This document shows, one piece after another, positions 1-13,516 of a DNA stretch of 64,000 bases. Source of the DNA: Brachynemurus nebulosus (lineage: Eukaryota; Arthropoda; Insecta; Neuroptera; Myrmeleontidae); NCBI GenBank assembly GCA_035578155.1, contig JAPWDM010000008.1, positions 22,840,598 through 22,904,597 of the forward strand. Reading direction: 5' to 3'. The translations under genes were made by a program, and so were the position numbers. The notes beneath the pieces are model-generated. The model saw only the letters and a program-made list of their open reading frames with translations, was not told the origin of the DNA and searched no databases. How positions within the stretch are numbered: the first letter of the stretch is position 1; each line of letters begins with the position of its first letter.

Positions 1-2248
1 AAAAAAGAAGAGAGGAAAAGAAGGGTCTTTTTGGATTTGGTCGCTGGTTAAGTGAGGACGAGAGAAAGAGCGTGGACAATTCGTGATAACCATTGTTGGA
101 AATTTGAGTGTGGAACGGTTACAGTTATAAAGCTAATTCAATACTTGTTAATAAAAAAAAAAAAAATTTGATTGCAATTGAATTCAAAAAAAAAGTAATT
201 TATTTTCACACGTTCCTGCATTGTCCACTCAGTAAGAAGGATACTGATATTACGGCGGCGAGCTACTCATGAAATATTGAGGATTCCGGCACTTAATTTT
301 GGAGGCCACGTGGCGACTGGTCGGTGGTCAGTGGAGTACCGAAAATTCCGGAAATTTGATTGTTTGCTGGTGCTGTTAGCGAGTTGGATCGTCTGAATAA
401 ATTTTTGGTAGAGGCTGCTGCAAGAATGTTTACGGATGGTGATTTTCCTGGTGCGACTTTATCCGCTCCTTCAGTATAGTTCCACTACAAAAGGACTGAG
501 TTAAATTAAACGTGGTGGTAATTATGAACTTTTGTTGTAAACGGACCGTAAATCTTTAGCCATCTATGGTATATACTGTAATTGTTATATGTAGTTTTAG
601 TGTACATGGAATTCTAATAAGCTTCCTGTAAGGGTTAAACTTGCAATTAGTCAATTGACAAGTGTCAAAATAGTTCACAATTCATGCTGCATACCATAAT
701 TGTCGTTTAGATATATCGTTTATTCGAATTCCATCAATTTTAGTTAGTTTCTTTTCTAGTGTAGGTTAACCTTTTAACACATAAGTTTAATTTTTTACAA
801 AATCTTCACTACTGCCGGCTGTGCTTATCTTTTAATATCGATTGCTATAATAAACCAGTAAAAAAAATATATTTTAATGTATAATCACTTAGAATTTTAC
901 GACAAAGAAAACACTGTTGATTATTTTGTTTCCAGTAGTCGAAACGTCACAATTAATTTGACAGTTCTATGGTGTTGACCCACTGAACAGAGGAGTTGGT
1001 TCGCCTGGGAACGAGTGTGTGCAACAAACGTAACGTTCCTTGTCAGTTGAGTTTGGGTAAAAAAAAAATTTTTTTTGTGAAACGTTAGATTCCATTTCCA
1101 ATCACCATTGTTTTCTTTGTGGCGCTCATATAAAGAATATAAATTAAAAAGAACCACTTTATAATTCTTGAAACTTAACCACTAATATCAATTAGGTAAT
1201 TAACAAATTCTATACTTACAATCTTTTTATTCGCATTGTTTAAACAGCTATATCTGTAATGTTGCATAAATAATAACTATCTATGGTATATAACTTAATT
1301 ACATTTTTTTCTTTTTTTTTGCTCATGTTTTCTTTACAGAGAAGTGATAAGTAGTATAGTAACTTCTACTGCTGGACAGGAAGTAAGTGACACCTTTCCT
1401 TCTTTTCAGTATTTTGAGGCTGTGAAAAATACTGTGGCGCCCTGTTAGTTATAATTAGTTCTTAATTTTCTTTGTTGTTAGTTTTTTTTTTTGTTCTCTT
1501 AATGAGGATTTAACCCTAACCCCCCCAGCCTACGTGCTAGCCGGAGCAATTCAGGTGGTGTATGGCCTTTGGATACGATAAGGCGTAACAACCAGTTTTG
1601 TCAAGAAAAAGTAGTCTCCATAAGTGGTGGTTGACAAAAGTGTTGCTTTTTGACCTGGGGCGATTCACAAATATCGTAAAATTATGTTTTGAATTAAAAT
1701 TATGTCTTTTTAAATATTAATAAAAGAAAAAAAGAAGTGAAGAATTAAAAATTATTTATCTCAGAAAATATTTTTCATTTGTCGTTTTATTAATCTGCTT
1801 TGAAATAATTTTGTTTACGTTTTACGTATGATAAAAACCGCCACAGAACAGAATACATATACATAAACATTCTATGTACAATAATTAAAATCAACATTCC
1901 CACGCTTTGAGGTCTGTTGTTGTTTGTCATTACTATTAGCGGTATATTTATTTGTTTCTTTTGATAAAATCATGCGTCATGGTCTATTGCTCATGGATTT
2001 AATATTTATGTACTTGACATTTTTGATGCAACTTTCCAAAAGTGATGTTGACCAATATGATGCTCTCAAAAAATTTCCAAAACTGATGTTTCCATTATCG
2101 GTGCTATACTGTAATTGCTAATGTAGGCGAGTATATTGAAGAGTTTTCAATATTGCTTCCTAGATGGAAACAAAACTTGCTTTCCATCTCTGTAGCAATT
2201 TTTATTTCAAGAATTTTGTGGTTTCATTATCCAATATGGCGGAAACTG
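1..2248. other. No recognisable gene (AT-rich)
   Basis: Both strands were read. Only short frames without family motifs are seen. A slightly more GC-rich stretch near 240-480 and another near 1520-1670 could be old element debris, but no TIR, LTR boundary or protein motif was recognised. Confidence 0.5.
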
Positions 2249-2492
2249 AAAATACCCCTGTCGCAGCATCCTGCATAACATAGCGAATTTCCATTTACAA
2301 AAGTACGTTTTTCTCGGAAACTAGTTGATATAGAGTAATTGTAAATAAAAAAAAACTTTCTTTATGAGATTTTCCCGCCTCATTCCGCCAAATTTTTTCA
2401 AAAAAAATGTCCAAAAAACCGTAGACGTTTTCACGAAATTTCTTAAAAATAAGATCTTTCGTTCTTGAGTTATCGTGCGGACACTTAGTAAA

Positions 2493-2563
<71 letters not shown>

Positions 2564-2781
2564 GTGTGTGTGTCCGCACGATAACTTAAAAACAAAACAT
2601 CTTATTTTTAAAAAATATCGTGAAAACGTTTCGTGAAAAAAATTTGGCGGAATGAGGCGGAAAAATCACATAAAGTTTTTTTTATTTACAATTACTCTAT
2701 ATCAACTAGTTTCCAAGAAAAACGTACTTTTGTAAATGGAAATTCGCTATGTTATGCAGGATGCTGCGACAGGGGTATTTT
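2249..2781. mobile_element. Palindromic (foldback) element with central TA microsatellite
   Basis: The two halves are near-complete reverse complements. The ends are AAAATACCCCTGTCGCAGC and its inverse at 2763-2781, and homology continues inward for about 240 bp per arm. The centre is a pure (TA)n run at about 2497-2561 flanked by inverted GTGCGGACAC-type sequence. A fragment of the same end recurs at 14503-14541. No target-site duplication (TSD) was resolved. Open frames inside are by-products of the repeat. Confidence 0.8.
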
Positions 2782-3278
2782 AATAACAGATGCGTTTATG
2801 TACAGGGCCGGTGAGAGAAATGACCGGTGAAATATCTATTATACAAATTATGTGTATTTTTATGACCAATTAAACATATACGTATTTTTACTTGACACTA
2901 GTTCTAATTTTACCACCAGAGGCGCAACTGAGAATCTTTGCCTTACCAATACTGAATTTAATATTTTGAGCTAAATTTTTTAACGGTTACGAAAAAAAAT
3001 TTAGAACGGAATTTATTTTCCAAACGTAACAAAACATTTCGACGGTACACCGAAAGAGTGACACAACTCAAAAATTTACATTTTCGAGTTTATTGTGTAA
3101 ATGTATAGCAAAATTTGCATATTTTTATGTCCCAGAACGACATATTGCTACTTCCAAAATTAACCGCTAGAAGGCGGTTTTGTCGTTTTTTCCTTACTTC
3201 AAAGTAGCGAATTTTTTTTATCAAAATCTTTAATGTTATCAAAATTAACTTGTTATTTTTATTGTTGGAATACAAGGT

Positions 3279-3655
3279 CAGGGCCCGCTCTAGGGGCGGG
3301 CAACCCGGGCATTTGCCCGGGGCGGGATTTTTGTAAATTTTGGTAAAAAGACGGTGGCTTCTTGTGAGTGACGAACAGATTTGCCCGGGGTAGGAAATTC
3401 TAAGGGCGGGAATTTTACAAAAAAGGGGCGGCAATTTATACCCGGCGAGCAAAAAAAAAAAAGGTCGTCAGTGTAAAAAAGGGCCGGCATTTTTTACCTG
3501 GCGAGCAAAAAAAAAAAAAGGTCGTCAGTATAAAAAAAGACAACAACACCGGCTTTTTATACCCGACGAAAAATAAAAAGTGTCCGATTTTTTTTTCACT
3601 GGGGCGGGATTATTCCCTTTTGCCCGGGGCGGCGTAAACGCTAGAGCGGGCCCTG
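3279..3655. mobile_element. hAT-like MITE
   Basis: Inverted ends CAGGGCCCGCTCTAG and CTAGAGCGGGCCCTG flank 377 bp that is far more GC-rich than its surroundings. ACAAGGT is repeated directly outside both ends (3272-3278 and 3656-3662), a 7-bp match that would extend to the usual 8 bp of hAT elements with one mismatch. The interior carries repeated GCCCGGGGCGG and GGCGAGCAAAAAAA blocks; the latter recurs near 50385. It has no coding capacity. Confidence 0.75.
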
Positions 3656-4927
3656 ACAAGGTGAGTACCAACGGGTTATCTCCAAAAAAATTTTGAAAAT
3701 TTTAGAAATCCGAAACTATGATAACTTTTGAAGTAAATAATAAAACTTTTGAATAGAGATATTGAAGTAGCTGTTTTTTTTTTTTGAACTGTGTCATTCT
3801 TTCTGTGTACCGACGATTTTACCTTTTTAAATTCTCTTGCTGAAGAAAATAACCATTCGACACGGAAACAAAACTAAAGTTGGACCTTTATTCAAGGGCT
3901 TATCCGGCATGTACTTAGTTGATGTTCTCCTTCTTAATCCAAGTTTTTAGTTTACTGTGTGTTCTCTTTTTCTTCTTATTATATCTTTAATTTTATCATC
4001 CATGTTTTAAATAGGAATTTATAATACATAAAAGTATTGCTGTTGATATTAACCTTTTAACATGTACATTCAAATTATTAGAAAAAATTCAATCACAAAA
4101 TCCACAGTTTTTAATAGATATGTATTTACCTTATTATGTTGACAAATTCTATTAATAATTGCCTGTTTAGAATTTATATTTTCTTTTTTATTTTAGCTAT
4201 ATTCTTCTCGTATATAAATAACATTATTGCTTCACGGTTTCATGTAATTTTTAATGTGGTTTTAAATTTTTTACCTATATAAAACAAAACAAAAAGCAAA
4301 TAATAGGACAAATATTAATTACTATTTGATTTTAAAAATGTAATATATCGTCGTTGATCGTGAAAAACCTCTTATGTGTAAAATTACTAATTTTACAGGA
4401 GAATGAAAAAACATCCTAATTTTTTTATTTTGGTTTAAATGGATTTAAATTTGAATTGAACTCATAATGGCATAAAAAGCCTCACTAGAAATTGAAAATT
4501 ATATAATAAGGAAACTTAGCCAGGCTCAAATTAATAATTAAAGTGATATTTATCCACATAAGAGATTTTAGTCATTCTAAATTAGCACATAGGAGAATTT
4601 TTCAGTATAATATAAACACATAGCTGATTATTATAATCAGGGAAATAAATATTTTTATAGATATTCATGTGTCTGAATACTATTTTTAGCAGTAAAAGGC
4701 ACTTAAGTATAGTAACAAATAATTAAAAAGCTTAAAATAGCTAAAAAGTAAAACGGAAAAACTTATTGTATATTAAAGAATAAGGTTTTTTGATTAATTT
4801 TTTGTATTTTTCTTTAAGGAAAAGTAATGAATAAATGAAAGAGTAGGGTGTGAGCCCCATGGGGATCCACTGCACGTAGGCCACTTTGTTGGACCCTTTG
4901 TGCCCCCTTAAAACTAAGAGGGAAAAA

Positions 4928-5535
4928 TCAAATGATGTCAAGCCCTTTAATAAAGGAAAGCAAGCACTTCACATTGATCCCCCTGATAAGTTCTGAGGTC
5001 AGGTGACTGAACCCCAGATGTCGATGCCTTAACCGCGACAGTGCGTCACAGTTGCACAGGATATGGTAGGAGGACTCCTCCTCCCTGCCACATTTCCTGC
5101 AGGTAGCGTCTGTGCATAAGTCCAGTACCTGCAGATGTCTCCTGAGCGTATTGTGGCCCGTTAGGAGACCAACAACCTTACGGGGTTGTCCCCTCTCAAG
5201 CGACAAAAACACTTTAGTGTGCGATTCGCACGGCCAGTTATAAAATTATGAGCCTGCCTAGCTTCTCTATAAGTTTCCCAAAGAGAGCCGTGTCGATCCT
5301 GCATCCATTTGCGGAGACAGCATCTTATTCTCCGAGTAGAGATCCCCAGCACAGGTTCAAGCCCCACAAAGAAGGTGTTGGAGCCTGCTCTGGCCAGTTT
5401 GTCAGCTGTTTTATTCCCTTCAATACCCCGATGTCCTGAAACCCAGTAGAGAGTTACTTGGTACCGAGATGCGAGATTATCCAACATCCTCTGACACTTC
5501 CACACCAGCTTAGATGTTGTTTTGGCATTTTTCAA
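4928..5535 (-). pseudogene. 5'-truncated, frameshifted non-LTR retrotransposon ORF2 (RNase H and C-terminus)
   Basis: Two overlapping minus-strand frames form one protein. The upstream part (5535 to about 5230) carries an RNase H end with YWVSGHRGIEGNKTADKLAR, the usual WVPGHxGxxGNExAD motif of I/Jockey-group LINEs. The downstream part (about 5212 to 4928) reads GLLTGHNTLRRHLQVLDL followed by a CRKCGREEES...HILCNCDAL cysteine-histidine motif, the conserved C-terminus of such ORF2 proteins. They are in different frames, so a frameshift lies near 5215-5235. Endonuclease and reverse transcriptase are absent: coding similarity stops at about 5535, as in 5' truncation. The copy is dead. GC content is above that of the flanks. 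Confidence 0.85.
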
Positions 5536-6255
5536 AGAAAAAGTAAGTGAATACCGATTGACTTATTAATTTATTTTGTTTCTTTAAACATTAATTTTAT
5601 AAATCAAATAACAACACTAAATATTAGGGAGGTACAGAATAGTTTATTAATAAGTAGAAGAAAAAAAATTAGGAACGCTAGTTTTTATTTATTCTTTTTT
5701 TTGACAATTTTCTTCGAAACTGTCTTGCTCTTTTTTTTTCACTTTGTTTCGTTTTTTCCAAGTTTCCGTTTTCTCGTGCTTATTAAACCCTTTACATATA
5801 ATTTTTTTTCACACCATTTAGGCAGCTTCCAAAAATTTTTTGACAAAATTTCTCGGTTTTCGTCAGAAATTAAGGTACAGAGAAATGTTCTGTTACTATT
5901 TTTTTTAAATTTCTATATGATTGCATCTTTTCCGTACTTTTCTCTCTTCTTTCCGTACGTCTTGAACAACCCCATTTTCTATTTTTCTGTAACCCATATA
6001 CGATTTACCTAAAACTCTGCGGTTTTTAGAATTTTCTTTATCCTTGCGGAATATTTTGTTTTTATTAACAGTTGGATGTTCAGAAGAGTTGTGTCCTGAA
6101 TTTGTATCACATTCATCTCTTTCAGAAATTTTTGTTCCAAGAGAAACTACTTACTAAATTATGGTTTCCGCTCGTTTTTGTCACTGGATTTGAATTTATG
6201 GTCTAATTAGTAACTTTCAAATTATTTTCATAGCTGTCTACTACATAGCTCGGTA

Positions 6256-6738
6256 CTAGCTGTGTACTAGCTGAAGCTCGGTAATGTTCAAATTATGGAA
6301 TTCATAGCTGTTTACTATATTTTGAACGGGTGTAAGCTCGGTAAAGTTCATATTTTCTTTAAGGGTAGCTGACTCAGATCGGTTAAAATTATGCCAGATT
6401 AATTTATCGTCGACTGCTGAAATATTTTCTACTACTAAATTAATAACAGGACTTACTAGTTCGCTTTGAAAACTAGAACAATTTTCTTCCAAAAAGTTGT
6501 CACTGTTGAAAATTTGGTTCTGACTAAGTATTATAGACTTTGCTAAGTCCGAATTTTGATTTTATATATCAGGAACAAATTTAATGTAATATTCATATCA
6601 TTGATATTAGGCTCAAAAGTGATTTCTTCCGACGAATTCATATCTAAAAACTGTTGTCCTTCTTCAACGTGGGAAATATTCTTATTGCAATCCATCACCA
6701 TTGCAACTGGTTTTTTTCCACGACTGCCAATTTTCTGA
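6256..6738 (-). pseudogene. Decayed coding remnant of unknown family
   Basis: On the minus strand, after a possible splice acceptor near 6738, a frame reads KIGSRGKKPVAMVMDCNKN and ends near 6545. A second minus frame (6492-6256) begins MEENCSSFQSEL and runs 78 codons. They are offset, so at least one frameshift or an intron separates them. The SRGKKP-type start resembles N-termini of some transposon-encoded insect proteins, but this is only a loose impression. It lies inside the TIR element at 4349-7530 and may be what is left of its protein. Confidence 0.3.
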
Positions 6739-7530
6739 AAAGGTACCTTAAAAAGAGGTTTGAAAAAAAATTTTGCACAAGAATGAACTATATTACACTA
6801 TGTAATAACATTTTCTGTAACAGAGCGAAATAACTAATATAATGCAAGTAATGACAAATGACTAGAACTCAAACTACCTAACTTAATTTGAAATAAGAAT
6901 TTTTTTCAAACTTTATCTTCGATTAAAATTATTACGAAAAGATAAATCGTAATATAATAATATACACTTAAGTTACATTTTATTAATATTGATTAAGTAC
7001 TAAACAAAATTAAAAATTTAACATTAAATAATAATTTATAAAATTATTTATTTACTTATCAGAAAATATAATAATTATGTTGTAATAAAAAGTAGATAGC
7101 CAGGGAAGTTCACTAACAGACTTCGACAACTTTGTTAAAATAAAACTGTTAAAAATTAAATATTTAAAGCAACAATATTGTTATTATTCGGCTAACAGTC
7201 CTTACTGCATATTTTTGAACATTTAAGAAATACGTTGTTTGTTGCGTCTTTAAAACCACTTATGTGGAGTTTAATGAATAGCAAATAGTCCTAGTTTGTG
7301 ACTGAAATATCTCCTATGTGGAAAAGTGGTCACATAGGAGATATTTTAGAACGAATTTATTGGATCCACACATAGGAGATTTTAAAAAATGCCTTTTTTG
7401 TGGAAAAATATTATTTTTTCTAAGAAGGAGATTTTTTCAACTTGTAGAACAGGTGAAAACCAACCAAGATCAACTATTATCTAAAAATCGATAAAAATGC
7501 CACATAGGAGGTTTTTCACGATCAACGACG

Positions 7531-9419
7531 ATATAAATTAACATGAATTATTACCTATTTTTCTCAAATATCAGTCAAATATCAGCACCGAATCTATATG
7601 TCAACATTTCAACACAAAGACGAGTTAATTTGAAATTCTGATTGTTGAAATATTAGTTTAAATTCAAGCTAATTTGGCAGTATTGTACATACCTGTGGTG
7701 CTATCTGGTTAAAAACGCTGACACAATAGAATTTTTAAAATAAAAAATTATTAAATATATTTAAAGAATTTGTTTAAATAATTAAATTATTAAAAATATT
7801 AATAATTTTAAAAATATTATTATAATTTTTTAACGTAATGTGTTAAATAAAGAGATTAAAATAATGTGCAGTATTTAGGAAAAAAAAATCAATTCTACTA
7901 CAATTTGAATTTGAAAGCAAAAATAAATTTTCGAAAACAAAATAACAGATCTAATCTACTTATACTAGAGATATTATGTTTACAAATGCATAAGGCTATT
8001 TGTGCACTACCAAAAATATAATTTTAAAATTTTATTTAATCAAAGAAATATTATAGTTTAATTAATTAAATTTAATAATATTACATTTATATAACCGTAG
8101 AAATTTATTAAGGCATTATTCTGAATATTTATCCAAAGAAATTTGAAATATGATAGGTAGTAGAAGTACTAAGTGTAGTAATACCCTTAAAATACGTGTA
8201 TAATCAAAATAAATAAAAATAGGATTTTTCCAATACAACAGAAAGAGATAATACGATAAAAAGAGACTCTATATAAAAATTATTTTTGATTTTTCTTGAA
8301 AACCAGTTTATACAGAGGAAAAGTTTAAAAAGCTCGCTAATATAACTTCTTACAATTTTTTTGATAGTATAACAAAATTTTTGAAAAAATTATAAATTCT
8401 GATCAAAAAACACAAAAAAAGACTTTAAAGCCCAAAATATCCGGTCTGTGGCATCGGATGTGTCTGGCTAACGAACTTAGGCGAGCGAAATCGAATTCAA
8501 ACCTACACACCAAATTTCATAAGCATTAAACGTTTTGTTCGAGAGTTATCGTGTACACACATAAATACATATATATATATATATTTATATATATATAAAT
8601 TTTAGTGAAGTAGATTTTCGGGTTCTAGAGGCTCCAAAACAAATTTCTGCCATAGTCCCGGGCTTAGGTCTTACCATAAGAGCTGCCGTAATAGCTGAAT
8701 TTTCATTCTGAAAATTCGCTAAAAGAATATATATCTCATATATAATATATAACGACAGCAACAGATACAACATAACCAAAACGAATTCTCTAATAATTCA
8801 GATTTCAGACTTAATTCAGCTCTTCTTAACTATGTTATTTTATTTATAACATTCAAGTGTTCACTAGCTGATATTTTCAATAAATAACTTAAAAACAATC
8901 AAATGTCCAAAAAAAAAAAACTTTTGCCTGCAGAGAATACGAAATTCGACTACAGTGCTCAAGGTGGACAAACATGTCAGTTTACCCGGACGTTGTTTTC
9001 TACATAATTTTACTATTTTCTTTAAGAAAAAGTATTATTTTTTTTAAATACTGTGTTTGATGTTTTCAACGCGAGTACTTATTACGACGTCTATTTACCA
9101 GAAAATAGTAAAAAAAAATATTTGCAACCCTACTATCAAACGTAACTTTACTTTGAAATTTTCAAAAAAATATCACAAAAATTACCTCTTATGCTTTTTC
9201 TTCGTTAATTACTTGAAAACAATTCCATTTTAAGATATTTTTAAGGTAAAATGAGCAAACATATGACTTTTATTAAACAAATTTCAGTTTCTTGATATAT
9301 TTTTCATTCATTTATAATAGTAAAATGGCCTGATTAATTGTTAAATAATAACTTGATATAAGTGACTACAATTTCGGCTCCGGGGCGAATAAATAATACC
9401 AAACATTATTTAATTTTAT
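7531..9419. other. No gene; AT-rich, with a short TA tract
   Basis: No coding motif was seen. At 8541-8600 the sequence GTTCGAGAGTTATCGTGTACACAC leads into an ATATAT tract, resembling the junction to the TA tract of the foldback element near 2450-2500, so it may be a relic of a related repeat. The last bases before 9420 hold AATAAA on the minus strand (overlapping the stop codon of the next gene). Confidence 0.4.
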
Positions 9420-12400
9420 TCAGCTAACTCTATTTTTCTTGAAATAATACAATCTAAGGTCTATATATTTTTCACTTACAGCTCGTATTAATTCAATTAT
9501 ATGATTAGTGTGGTTTGGGTATTGATCAAACTGATGTAATTCTAATAATTGAAATATCTTAACGCCGATAAATTTTTTTAAAATTTTATATAAAATATTA
9601 AATTTTTTCAATTTTGTTATTGCTTCATTACCATCACTTTCAATAAAATTTACTCTTAGTATTTTCTCCGACTCTTCACAAATTTTTACGACATCATCAG
9701 ACGGATATATTAGCCCATCTCGACCACACTCGTCCATCAAATTATGTGCAAATATTTTATTTGTCGCTATCAAACTATTTATACAAAATTCACACTTAAT
9801 TAATTTAATCAATATCTTTACAATAAATCCGGAAATATATATCATTATTTGTTTGTTATATTCGGAGTGTTGAAATGAATTAATTGACATATTAAAATTC
9901 GCGTACAATTTAAATTCAACTAGATCAATATTATCATCAATCATTTCGAATGATCTGTATTTTTCGGACGTAAAATTTATTTTTTTTATGGCTGATGAGA
10001 AATGTAATATTGATATATTTTGTAATGATGTTGATTCCATATGAAGTAATAATTTTCTGTATGCACTTTTAAACTGTTGAGCCGTTGGTTCATTGTTAAA
10101 ACCTACTTCTGATCTTACATTACAAAAAAATAATTCTAAATGATCTTTGGAAAATTTATACATTGGTAGATAATCCATTAATCCGCTTTCGATTAAATTT
10201 TTATAAAGAATTTTAGCTGATTCAATGCAACAATACAATCCAATAAAACCCATTTTTCTATTTGTATCGACCAATCGAATATTATCTGCCGTTTTTAAAT
10301 TTATTAAGTAAACTTTGCAGTACTCCAAAAACTGAAATATTTCATTTTTATTTGATACATTTAAAGGAGCTTTATAACCAGAATTTTTAATATTTCGGGA
10401 ATTTAAAATGTCAAATAGACTGTTTATTAATTTTAAAAAATCCACTGTTCCAGTAAAATTTTGAAATTCTTGAAATTTTAAAGGTTCTTCACAAAACACT
10501 AGAACATCAACAGCACTGTCACTAAACAGTTGATTTGTATGCTTAATTTTCATTTTATTATTATAAAAATTAATATGCCCGCTTCTTAATTTCATTTCTT
10601 TAATTTCACTGTTAAGTAAATGAATTAAATAATTCCAGTCAACTGGATTTCCATCTATATCAATAAAAACTTTTTCAAGTTCAAAACAAGTTCTAACCAG
10701 TTTTAACAAATGACATGCATCAAAAAAAATAGCGACATCCTTTTTGCTTGTGGGATGTTTAAAAACTGTATTAATATTATTTAAATCCAATGAACACCCT
10801 AATTGTTTTAACATTGAAATATTTGCCGGACAATTATCAAATGTTATAGAAACCACATCAACGTTAGCATTGTGTGCTTCCTGCAGACACTGCTGTACTA
10901 AAGATGCACGTTGAATTCCCGTGAGACCATCAACCAGAAAGTAGCCAACGGGTATCGTCCAATTTTCAGTGAGACAAGTTAAAAACAAAACAAATACTTC
11001 TTCTGCAACCGGAGCAAAATCAGTATCAATCGAAGTGCCAAAATCAACAAAACCCGTATAACTTTTACCATCGCACTGAACGTGTTGTCTGATGGACATC
11101 TCGCCAATTACCAGATTTGCAATAATCTTTTTATTTGTGGCTTCTGACTTTAATTTTAAAGCTTGAAATGCTTCCGTAGTGAAACCTGGATTTCCATCAA
11201 CTGCACAATACCATTTACGCAGCGTATCGACATGAGGCAAACACGTTTTGAATGTTTTACGTACAAATTCATACGCCTCGGGTGAATAAAAATGTAGAGT
11301 AAGGGCAAACAATTGAAGGGCAGGTGAATATTGATGTTTAAGCGGGAGGCCTTTTGTTTTTGAAATCTGTTTCGAAATAATTTCAGAAAGAGGTAAATTA
11401 TAAGTAATATTGGTCAAAAATGTCATCTCATCTTCATCTAGGAATTTTTGATCTCTAATAATATCTAACAGAGTTTTTAAATCCTTTACTTTTTTCTTAT
11501 TTCTCTGTTTATTGGCGTCGAGACGATTCCTTACTTTTTTTAGTTTTGCACAAATCATAGAGAGACGTTTTACTTTACGGTTTAGTTTTGTTTCTCTTGG
11601 TGTATATTTATTTAGGATATTAATATATTGGTCACTGTAAGGTAGCTCTGAAGTTGATGGTTCCGTTTCAATTTCTTCAAGGAATGGTGTTGGTGATGTT
11701 ACGGTGTCAGACGTAAAAGATACTGGAGATGTTGCTGGAGATGAATAAAGAGATACAGAATCTGTGGATGTTGACGTCATATCTACATCCATTTCGGATA
11801 AAGATGGCGAACAACGTTCCGGTTTAAATTCGGATGGCATAGCTAGATTTTCTTTAAAATCAGTTTGCGTAGATTTATCACTACTTGTCGGTTGCTCAGT
11901 GGTTGACTCCTCAAAAGACTGCGCAGTAGTAGACATAACCTGTAATTTATACGTAAATATTAACTACATTTTAATGTTGCTATAAATAGGGTAACACTTA
12001 CTGGTAAATGTAATGTAGGAACTGATTTAGGCAACAATTTATGCAATCCAGCCTCTGTTTTATAAATGCAATCATTTTTAAAATGCTTCGAACAAATCCG
12101 GGTATTTTTAGTTGGAAGCCAGCCGCCAGGTCTATTAATTGCATCAATCCATGCAAACTTAGTTTCTATATCTTTAGGAAAACTGGAAAAATTTAAATTA
12201 ATGAAAGTAATATCAAGCCAATATTATAAATATACTAATTTCAAGAAAAAATTAATACATACATGTAATTAAAAAATGATATTTTTACATAAAAATTTAA
12301 TAATATAATAATTTTATTATTAGTGAAAAATATCTTAAATATAATTATTTTAAGAGAAACATAATATAAATGTAACAAAATAACTTAAAAATCTATTAAT

Positions 12401-12665
12401 TTTAATGAAAAATAAAATACTTAAATAAGAAAATAATTAACAAAAATTTTCAACCAAAGCCAACCCTGATTTTCTGATATGAGACCGCGTGTGACGTAAG
12501 CAATTTGTTCATGTATGTGTGCACACATACATTAAGTATGGCCGACTCTTCTTTGACAAATCAACAATAAATAAATATATTTACTTACATAAAGAAAGAT
12601 ATCCCTTTATTTTTATTTCTTTTTTTATCTGATACGTTTCCACAACTTGGTACACTGCACTTCAT
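9420..12665 (-). CDS. THAP9-like / P-element-type transposase, three exons
   Basis: Exons 12665-12589, 12182-12002 and 11939-9420 join in frame to 925 codons. Both introns (406 and 62 bp) have GTAAGT donors and CAG or CAG-like acceptors. Residues 1-86 form a full THAP zinc-binding domain: MKCSVPSCGN supplies the first two cysteines, then FPKD, an invariant tryptophan, RICSKHF supplying Cys and His, and the closing VPTL. A Ser/Thr-rich acidic linker and a Lys/Arg-rich probable coiled coil (about 204-247) follow. The rest is the P-element RNase H-like transposase: FVDFG (Asp about 385), TFDNCP (Asp about 454), and DHLELFFCNVRSEVGFNNEP (candidate third acid Glu about 688) are the usual landmark positions. 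Family role: site-specific DNA binding and DNA cleavage in the nucleus. No stop interrupts the frame, and an AATAAA overlaps the stop. TIRs were not found by eye, so it may be a recent element or a domesticated THAP9-like host gene. Confidence 0.9.
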
Positions 12666-13516
12666 ATTTTTTTTAAATTTAAACTTCACTGACTAATTAA
12701 AAAAATCCGAACTGGGCACAAACTGCACTCGATAACGACTCACAGTCAGTAACAAGAACAACTGAATAAGAAACTGCATATCTGACACACTCAGACACAC
12801 TGCTGTCCAGTATCCACAGTTTTTTTAAACATACAATGGAGTATTATAAGATGGAGATCTTACTTATATGAGAGGAATTGACAAAATTGGTCAGGAAAAT
12901 GGTAAAAATAAGGCTTTTTTTTACCACTCGCGGCGTTAATAATGCTCGAATACTGATGTGAAAATAGCGAATATAGTAACATAAAACGGATAAAACAGAA
13001 TGTAAATACAGTACTTATTCTCAAATGGAAACACGTCGGAACTGGGGAAGTGAGTGTTTCCATTTGAGAATCACCAATGTCGGTTGATGATATTTAATAA
13101 TAAGGAAATATATAGAAATTACATATGTATAAAATAAACTCTTGTAGTTTAAATTACTTTATACGGCGAATATCCAATGGTACTGACTCCGATTTTACAT
13201 AGTGACCTCAGCGAATTATATAACACAATATAAATGATGCGACGCAAAATAAAAATTGTTAAGTTTATTTTAAAAACGATCGAAAAACCCACTTTATAAA
13301 TGAGGTGAACATTGAAAAAGATTTCAGAAGATTCTATTCAAAAGCTAACAAAGATAATATAGAAGCTCGCGTTTCTATTTGAGAGTATTCCATTTGAGAA
13401 TAAGTACTGTACCGCTTTCGTATCCGACGAACACGAGTGCCATCTTTGATTTGGACACTTTTTTGAATACATTGAGTTTTGTCTCCTTGTCTTAATCTCC
13501 ATAAAACATACGCTTA
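12666..13516. other. 5' flank of the THAP-transposase gene, no gene seen
   Basis: This should contain the minus-strand promoter. A 14-bp block CAAATGGAAACAC at about 13022 recurs inverted as GTGTTTCCATTTGAGAAT at about 13053, a short hairpin, and related TTTGAGA words occur near 13379-13400. No matching TIR partner of the gene's 3' side was recognised. Confidence 0.35.

Larger units (their letters stand above)
4349..7530. mobile_element. 3.2-kb TIR element with repeated subterminal motifs
   Basis: The ends CGTCGTTGATCGTGAAAAAC and the inverse at 7511-7530 are matched; TA-rich sequence abuts both ends. A CACATAGGAGATTTT-like motif recurs inside both ends in both orientations (about 4367, 4556, 4588, 7310, 7330, 7368, 7500), as subterminal transposase-binding repeats do. 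The interior is very AT-rich, contains a truncated LINE (4928-5535) and a broken minus-strand coding remnant around 6256-6738. Superfamily is not assigned. Confidence 0.6.

Noticed and set aside
240..480. Possible LTR or primer-binding site (TGGCGACTGG)
   Set aside because: No paired LTR, polypurine tract or downstream Gag was seen.
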